8,996 bases of DNA from JANMZR01 sp031383555 (GTDB lineage Bacteria > Bacteroidota > Bacteroidia > Cytophagales > Spirosomataceae). The position numbers were made by a program, and so were the translations under genes. The DNA lies in NCBI GenBank assembly GCA_031383555.1, contig JANMZR010000289.1, positions 1 to 8,996 of the forward strand, given 5' to 3'. The notes beneath the pieces were generated by a model. That model ran no database searches. It saw only the letters and a program-made list of their open reading frames with translations, and was not told the DNA's origin. This document shows positions 4,631 to 8,996 of this stretch, one piece after another (position 1 is the first letter of the stretch; each line of letters begins with the position of its first letter).

Positions 4631-5971
4631 ATGCAATGGTCTTCCCTATTTTCAAATAAACGCCTCGGGTCTAATAATGAGGCCACTACTGGGCAATCGT
4701 TGCGAAACGAATACCTTAAAGATTACGACAGGCTTATATTCTCGTCACCTTTTCGAAGATTACAAAATAAAACTCAGGTTTTCCCACTTCCTGGGCATGT
4801 ATTTGTGCATAATCGCCTCACGCATAGCCTCGAAGTAGCTTCTGTTGGGCGCTCTTTAGGCCAAATGGTCGGTGAGGAAATTGCCAAAAAATATCCCAAT
4901 CAATCCGACGACTTTCGGGAGTTTTACAAATACCAGCTTTCAACGGTAATAGCAACCGCTTGCTTAGCGCATGATATTGGCAACCCGCCTTTTGGGCATT
5001 CAGGTGAAGAAGCTATTCGTACATTTTTTGAAAACCTGACGGGTAATTCTAAGCAAATATTTTCCTCACAACTAACTGATAATCAACAGAAAGATTTCTT
5101 ATTTTTCGAAGGGAACGCCAACACTTTCAGGTTGCTTACGCATAGTACTTTAGGCCTTCATCGAATGGCTTATACCACCTTGGCGAGTATAGTAAAGTAC
5201 CCAAGTTCATCACAATTTGGGTTTAATAAAAGTAGTATTTCTACCAAAAAATCAGGTTTTTTTGATGCTGATATTGCCAACTACAAAACCATTTCAAAAG
5301 AACTTGGCTTACCGAAAATAGAAAACGAAAAAGAAATTTATGCACGCCATCCTTTTGTATATTTGATGGAGGCGGCTGACGATATTTGTTATCGGATAAT
5401 CGACTTGGAGGACGCAGCAAGGCTTAAAATATTAACATTTGAACAAGTTTTTGATTTGCTGAAAGGTGTTGTTGACCCCGAAAATTTACCAAAAATTGAG
5501 GCCAGCTTAAGCAAGCAAAATCTTGATAATCAGCGGCTATCTTATTTAAGAGCAATAATAATTAACCAATTGGTGCAGCAATGCACAGCAGTGTTTATGC
5601 AAAATGAAGTTGCTTTGCTTGAGGGTCGACTAAACCAATCTTTAATTGATTTATTACCTGAAAACCAGCTCAATGGCATCAAGAAAATTGATGAAATTTC
5701 AATAAAATTAATTTATAATGACAAGGCTGTAGTTGAAATTGAACTGGCCGGATATAATGTAATTGGCGGCCTTTTGGAGGAGTTTTTTGAGGCGATTATT
5801 TCTCCAGAAAAGAAAAAATCGAAAAAACTTTTGGCATTAATACCGCCACAATTTGATGTGAAAAATGAATCTTTTTACGAAAAAACCTTAGCGGTTGTCG
5901 ACTATATTTCGGGTATGACAGACCTGTTTGCAATTGATTTATTCAGAAAATTGAAAGGAATCTCGGTTTGA
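4631..5971 (+). CDS. dgt: deoxyguanosinetriphosphate triphosphohydrolase (dGTPase)
   Basis: 446 residues, cytosolic. Dgt hydrolyses dGTP to deoxyguanosine and triphosphate, shaping dNTP pools and resistance to some phages. The HD-domain metal ligands are visible: His65 in RLTHSLEV, His114-Asp115 in LAHDIGNPPFGHSGEEAI, and the late Asp in LMEAADDICYRIIDLEDA (Asp250 or Asp251). Other family marks are YDRLIFSSPFRRLQNKTQVF near the N-terminus (32-51) and FEGNANTFRLLT (159-170) at the nucleotide site. Length fits the shorter dGTPase-like branch (E. coli Dgt is about 505). The branch includes enzymes that use other dNTPs, so strict dGTP preference is inferred. The only plausible start is ATG at 4631. 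It stands alone, with about 80 bases to the next gene and no T-run terminator after the stop; a weak TGGCT/AGCCA hairpin lies at 5972-5987. Confidence 0.95.
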   Translation: MQWSSLFSNKRLGSNNEATTGQSLRNEYLKDYDRLIFSSPFRRLQNKTQVFPLPGHVFVHNRLTHSLEVASVGRSLGQMVGEEIAKKYPNQSDDFREFYKYQLSTVIATACLAHDIGNPPFGHSGEEAIRTFFENLTGNSKQIFSSQLTDNQQKDFLFFEGNANTFRLLTHSTLGLHRMAYTTLASIVKYPSSSQFGFNKSSISTKKSGFFDADIANYKTISKELGLPKIENEKEIYARHPFVYLMEAADDICYRIIDLEDAARLKILTFEQVFDLLKGVVDPENLPKIEASLSKQNLDNQRLSYLRAIIINQLVQQCTAVFMQNEVALLEGRLNQSLIDLLPENQLNGIKKIDEISIKLIYNDKAVVEIELAGYNVIGGLLEEFFEAIISPEKKKSKKLLALIPPQFDVKNESFYEKTLAVVDYISGMTDLFAIDLFRKLKGISV

Positions 5972-6050
5972 TGGCTGAGAGAAGCCAAAGCCAAATTTAG
6001 ATTTATTAAAACCAAACATATTTAGCATATATTCATAATTTTAAACTAAA

Positions 6051-6473
6051 ATGTCAAAAATTCAACAAACTATTTTATTGCTAATACTTGGAATATCAGA
6101 TGCTTATATGATTAGCCACCCAAATTTATTGGGCAAAATCGGCATCAGGGTGTATAAGTATAGTATGTTCAAAACATTCCCAGCCGCTTTAATTACAGTA
6201 ATTGGCACGCTGGTAGTTTGTGCTATAATTAGCTATTTTCTTCAAAGTAAAGCTGGTAAAAACTGGGCAAAATACCTGCTTATTTTTTTCCTAATCATTG
6301 CTTTAGCAATATTTATGGATGTATTTTTCAAGTTTTCATCGGGCTCCTATGCACATACGGGAAAGGTGTTTAAGTTTGGCATGCATTTGTTTCCAATTTT
6401 AATCATCTATATATTTGGCAATGGCCTTTGGGAATGGATAAAAGGCAGTAAAAAAATTGTAGATTCTATTTAA
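6051..6473 (+). CDS. small integral membrane protein of unknown function
   Basis: 140 residues that I do not recognise. Four hydrophobic segments are visible: about 5-22 (the weakest), 43-64, 74-93 and 109-129, so a polytopic inner-membrane protein with short loops. Basic residues cluster at 29-41 and 131-135. There is no lipobox, no catalytic motif and no Cys pair. The ATG start gives the usual MSK opening, and TAATTTTA at 6036-6043 is a weak -7-like box. The gene is followed by its own terminator (6524-6552), so it is probably transcribed on its own or with dgt, not with recX. Nothing in the neighbours points to a function. Confidence 0.75.
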   Translation: MSKIQQTILLLILGISDAYMISHPNLLGKIGIRVYKYSMFKTFPAALITVIGTLVVCAIISYFLQSKAGKNWAKYLLIFFLIIALAIFMDVFFKFSSGSYAHTGKVFKFGMHLFPILIIYIFGNGLWEWIKGSKKIVDSI

Positions 6474-6523
6474 CAAAGTTCTCCACAGGTCATAGACTCC
6501 GTGAGGTTCTGTGAATAAACTTG

Positions 6524-6552
6524 TTAAAAAGTCTGTCTGCAGGACTTTTTAA
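6524..6552 (+). terminator. intrinsic terminator between the membrane protein gene and recX
   Basis: TTAAAAAGTC (6524-6533) pairs perfectly with GACTTTTTAA (6543-6552) around a 9-base loop. The T-run is part of the 3' arm. It is AT-rich but has no mismatch, and lies 51 bases after the stop. A second weaker structure (CACAG 6484-6488 with CTGTG 6509-6513) precedes it. Confidence 0.6.
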
Positions 6553-6559
6553 TTATATT

Positions 6560-6567
6560 TATTTTTG
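6560..6567 (+). promoter_or_regulatory. -7 box candidate for recX
   Basis: TATTTTTG matches TAnnTTTG fully and lies just past the terminator, which separates recX from the gene before. No TTTG is seen at the -33 position. The leader would be about 60 bases. Confidence 0.25.
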
Positions 6568-6632
6568 GGAATTAGTTATCTATTTCAAATTGGCCGGCAG
6601 CCGTTGCTGATATTAGGCCCCAAAATTCAACT

Positions 6633-7082
6633 ATGAATAAACCCTATCTGCAAAAGGCAGCCGGCTTTTGTGCTTATCAAGAGCGCACGCAAGCAGAAGT
6701 GCGTGATCGCCTTTATGAATGGGGAATTCGTGATGATGAAGCTGAGGAAATGATTGTTTACCTCATTGAAAACAACTATTTGAATGAGGAGCGTTTCGCC
6801 AAAGCTTATGCTGGTGGTAAATTTCGGATGAACCAATGGGGCCGAGTTCGAATAAAACATGAAATGCGCTATAAAGGTCTATCTGATAATTGCATAAAAA
6901 TTGGACTTGCCGAAATTGATGAAGACGATTATTTGGAAGCCATAAAAAAAATGATCAATAGAAAAGCCAATAAAGATGATTTTGAAAACCCCTATTTAAA
7001 AAAACATAAACTTGCTCGCTATATTATTGGCAAAGGTTATGAACAAGAGCTCGTTTGGAGGCTTTTGGATGAAAAAGAATGA
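6633..7082 (+). CDS. recX: RecX-family regulator of RecA
   Basis: 149 residues, a normal length for Bacteroidota RecX. RecX binds RecA filaments and limits their extension and recombination activity. The protein is a run of three-helix repeats: the opening AAGFCAYQERTQAEVRDRL (about 9-27), YLIENNYLNEERFAKAYAGGKFRMNQWGRVRIKHEMRYKG (about 43-82), then EIDEDDYLEAI (94-104) and the closing RYIIGKGYEQELVWRLL (128-144). The CAYQERS/T-QAEV and LNEERFA-x-AYA-x-GKFR-x-x-x-WG motifs are typical of the family. The usual partner recA is not in the window. The ATG at 6633 leaves no missing N-terminal motif. About 118 bases separate it from the ATPase gene, with no clear terminator, so co-transcription is possible. 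Confidence 0.93.
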   Translation: MNKPYLQKAAGFCAYQERTQAEVRDRLYEWGIRDDEAEEMIVYLIENNYLNEERFAKAYAGGKFRMNQWGRVRIKHEMRYKGLSDNCIKIGLAEIDEDDYLEAIKKMINRKANKDDFENPYLKKHKLARYIIGKGYEQELVWRLLDEKE

Positions 7083-7172
7083 CAATTAACATGTTTTCAT
7101 TTTTTCATTGAATTCAATTTCATTTATTTACCTCCAAATATAATTCGATTATGAGGCAAATATTATTCCTCT

Positions 7173-7180
7173 TATATTTA
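7173..7180 (+). promoter_or_regulatory. -7-like box before the DUF853 ATPase gene
   Basis: TATATTTA matches TAnnTTTG in seven of eight positions and would give a leader of about 14 bases. No -33 TTTG is visible, so support is weak. A GAGG/CCTC inverted repeat (7153-7171) and the 12-base palindrome ATTGAATTCAAT (7107-7118) lie upstream and may be operators or chance. Confidence 0.25.
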
Positions 7181-7200
7181 CATAAACTATTAAGTACAAA

Positions 7201-8709
7201 ATGTCAAAGCAATCAGAATTTATTGAAGAAATAAGGGCTGCCTATACTTTCAAAGGCGATACAATGACCATGGGTGCCGCTATGTTAGACGGCCAAGTAA
7301 TGTTAGATGCAACAATAAGACTGCCATTAAAAACCATGAATAGGCATGGACTTATTGCAGGTGCTACTGGCACGGGCAAAACCAAAACCCTTCAAGTAAT
7401 TGCGGAAGCACTTAGCAATGCCTCCATCCCTGTTTTAATGATGGACATAAAAGGCGACCTCAGTGGCATTGCCATGAAAGGTGAGGCCAATGAGAAAATA
7501 ATTCAACGATTCACAAATGTTGGTTTAGAATACAATCCAGCTGGCTTTCCTGTTGAATTCCTCACTATTTCTGAAGAAAAAGGCACTAAAATGCGCTCTA
7601 CAGTTACAGAGTTTGGCCCTATTTTACTCTCGAAAATATTAGGATTAAATGAAAATCAGGAAGGCATCGTTTCTGTAATATTCAAATATTGTGATGATAA
7701 TAAATTGCCCCTTCTCGACCTTAAAGATTTTATAAAAGTACTTCAATATGTTAGTAATGAAGGCCGCAAAGAAATTGAAATTACTTATGGCAAAATAGTA
7801 ACCACCTCAACCGGTACAATTTTACGAAAAGTAATTGAGTTACAACAACAAAAAGCTGACGATTTTTTTGGTGAGCGATCATTTGAGGTGGATGATTTGA
7901 TGCGTATTGCCGACGACGGCCGTGGGATGATTTCAGTGATGCGAGTAACAGATTTGCAAGACCGTCCAAAGTCATTTTCAACATTTATGCTGAGCCTTTT
8001 AGACGAACTTTATGGGTCTATGCCCGAGGAAGGTGATTTGGACAGACCAAAACTTGTTATTTTCGTGGATGAGGCTCATTTACTATTTTCAGAGGCCAGC
8101 TCCGCTTTACTACAAAAAATAGAAACCGTAATTAAGTTAATTCGAAGTAAAGGAATTGGCATATTTTTCTGCACTCAAAACCCAACAGATGTACCAGCAC
8201 CCGTATTGGCACAGCTTGGTTTGAAAGTACAACATGCTTTACGAGCTTTCACAGCTGCCGATCGTAAAGCCATTAACCTAACAGCTGATAACTACCCAAT
8301 TACAAAGTATTATAAAACCGAGGACCTCATTACACAATTGGGCATCGGTGAAGCTTTTATTACTGCACTTAACGAAAAAGGTATTCCCACACCGTTGGTT
8401 CATGCTCAATTGATAGCGCCAACTTCAAGAATGGGTATTTTGGAAGATGTTGAAATTGATGTTGTAATTGCAAGATCGAAAATAAAAGAAAAATATGATG
8501 AGGTAGTCGATACTGACAGTGCTTATGAAATACTCACCGAAAAATTGGAGGGCGCAATGGCTAAAGCTGAAAGCGTAATTAACATAGGAACACTAGAAAA
8601 AGTTATGAAAAATCCAATAGTTAGGCAAGTAGGTCGCACTGCTGCTACTATTATAACTCGCTCAATATTAGGGGCTTTGGGTATGGGTGGTAAAAGGAAA
8701 TGGTTTTAA
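7201..8709 (+). CDS. HerA/FtsK-like P-loop ATPase, DUF853 (YjgR) family
   Basis: 502 residues, cytosolic, full length for the family. The Walker A motif GATGTGKT is at 54-61, inside NRHGLIAGATGTGKTKTLQVIAEAL. Walker B is LVIFVDEAHLLF at 285-296 with the catalytic Glu at 291. The CTQNPTD motif (324-330) takes the sensor position, and HALRAFTAADRKA (345-357) carries a likely arginine finger. MDIKGDLSG (81-89) is the family signature after Walker A. The short hydrophobic/basic tail (about 472-502, ILGALGMGGKRKWF) matches the end of many homologues. The family belongs to the HerA-FtsK ring-ATPase group, whose studied members pump DNA, but the role of YjgR/DUF853 proteins is not settled. NurA, the usual HerA partner, is absent, so this is unlikely to be a HerA-NurA resection or defence pair. 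It may share a transcript with recX. Confidence 0.93.
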   Translation: MSKQSEFIEEIRAAYTFKGDTMTMGAAMLDGQVMLDATIRLPLKTMNRHGLIAGATGTGKTKTLQVIAEALSNASIPVLMMDIKGDLSGIAMKGEANEKIIQRFTNVGLEYNPAGFPVEFLTISEEKGTKMRSTVTEFGPILLSKILGLNENQEGIVSVIFKYCDDNKLPLLDLKDFIKVLQYVSNEGRKEIEITYGKIVTTSTGTILRKVIELQQQKADDFFGERSFEVDDLMRIADDGRGMISVMRVTDLQDRPKSFSTFMLSLLDELYGSMPEEGDLDRPKLVIFVDEAHLLFSEASSALLQKIETVIKLIRSKGIGIFFCTQNPTDVPAPVLAQLGLKVQHALRAFTAADRKAINLTADNYPITKYYKTEDLITQLGIGEAFITALNEKGIPTPLVHAQLIAPTSRMGILEDVEIDVVIARSKIKEKYDEVVDTDSAYEILTEKLEGAMAKAESVINIGTLEKVMKNPIVRQVGRTAATIITRSILGALGMGGKRKWF

Positions 8710-8996
8710 TATTTATAATAATAGATCGAATAAACCAAGGTATTTATTAATGGTCACTTAAAACTAGTATGTTTTCAGCTAAGTGGAGTCTAATTCCCTA
8801 GCATGGTTTTTTTTCTATTTCCCCCAATAAAAGGGTATTTTTTTACTATATATTCGAATTCATATCTACTGGCGAATCCCAAAATGATTTCATCCAATTA
8901 ATACTATTTACTACCAACTTCTTTACAGGAAATCAAATTATTTTTGCAAAATTGTTATGCATGCATACTATTTTTTTATAACTTCACATTCTCAAA
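8710..8996. other. AT-rich intergenic region after the ATPase gene
   Basis: No gene starts or ends here. CACTTA (8755-8760) can pair with TAAGTG (8780-8785), with AAAC/GTTT inside it; a T-run follows only about 20 bases later, so terminator function is doubtful. Near the right edge, TTTG (8943-8946) is followed after 22 bases by TATTTTTT (8969-8976), a possible promoter for a plus-strand gene beyond the window. Confidence 0.35.

Noticed and set aside
6484..6513. CACAG...CTGTG hairpin containing ACTCC GTGAG as another repeat end
   Set aside because: Similarity to the 187-bp repeat ends stops after about eight bases, and the hairpin geometry differs; probably unrelated.
4631..8709. A dgt-recX-ATPase defence island
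   Set aside because: dGTPases and HerA-like ATPases occur in anti-phage systems, but here each is a full-length member of a broadly distributed housekeeping family. Gaps of 80-160 bases, a terminator between them, and no nuclease partner argue against a coupled system.
8823..8843. Terminator from CCC/GGG before a T-run
   Set aside because: The stem is only three base pairs, too weak to call.

Overview
The window looks like chromosomal DNA of an AT-rich member of the Bacteroidota (probably a Chitinophagia, Sphingobacteriia or Cytophagia relative; inferred). The signs are: signal peptides and lipoproteins of Bacteroidota style, a PorT-like outer-membrane barrel, a DUF3494 ice-binding-like lipoprotein, a Bacteroidota-type RecX, few Shine-Dalgarno sequences, and promoter-like matches to the TTTG / TAnnTTTG consensus of this phylum.

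The left third (1-2.6 kb) is an accessory region. A secreted protein with an Hcp-like fold (135-806) is followed by two near-identical 187-bp direct repeats (817-1003 and 2179-2365). Between the repeats lies a minus-strand pair: a 51-residue basic protein (1923-2078, too short for routine ORF calling) and, 10 bases downstream, a GNAT acetyltransferase (1304-1912). This layout is that of a GNAT toxin-antitoxin module. Each repeat has inverted ends (ACTCC...GGAGT) with a hairpin just inside each end, like a pair of inverted REP elements (BIME) or a MITE. The first bases of the window match the right end of the same repeat, so the Hcp-like gene may also sit between two copies.

The middle (2.6-4.3 kb) carries two minus-strand envelope genes, each with its own intrinsic terminator: the DUF3494 lipoprotein and a small outer-membrane beta-barrel. 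Between them is a short decayed piece matching the 3' end of the GNAT gene, a sign that related modules have come and gone here.

The right half (4.6-8.7 kb) is ordinary housekeeping sequence, all on the plus strand: dgt (dGTP triphosphohydrolase), a small four-helix membrane protein of unknown role, recX (RecA modulator), and a HerA/FtsK-like P-loop ATPase of the DUF853/YjgR family. They are spaced by about 80-160 bases, so they are probably separate or loosely coupled transcripts. The gap before dgt (4275-4630) holds a strong plus-strand intrinsic terminator with no visible gene in front of it, a possible sign of a small RNA or a regulated leader.

No rRNA, tRNA, CRISPR array, transposase or integrase is visible. 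The best candidates for something undescribed are the repeat-bounded cassette region with the GNAT/51-aa pair, the secreted Hcp-like two-domain protein, and the orphan terminator.
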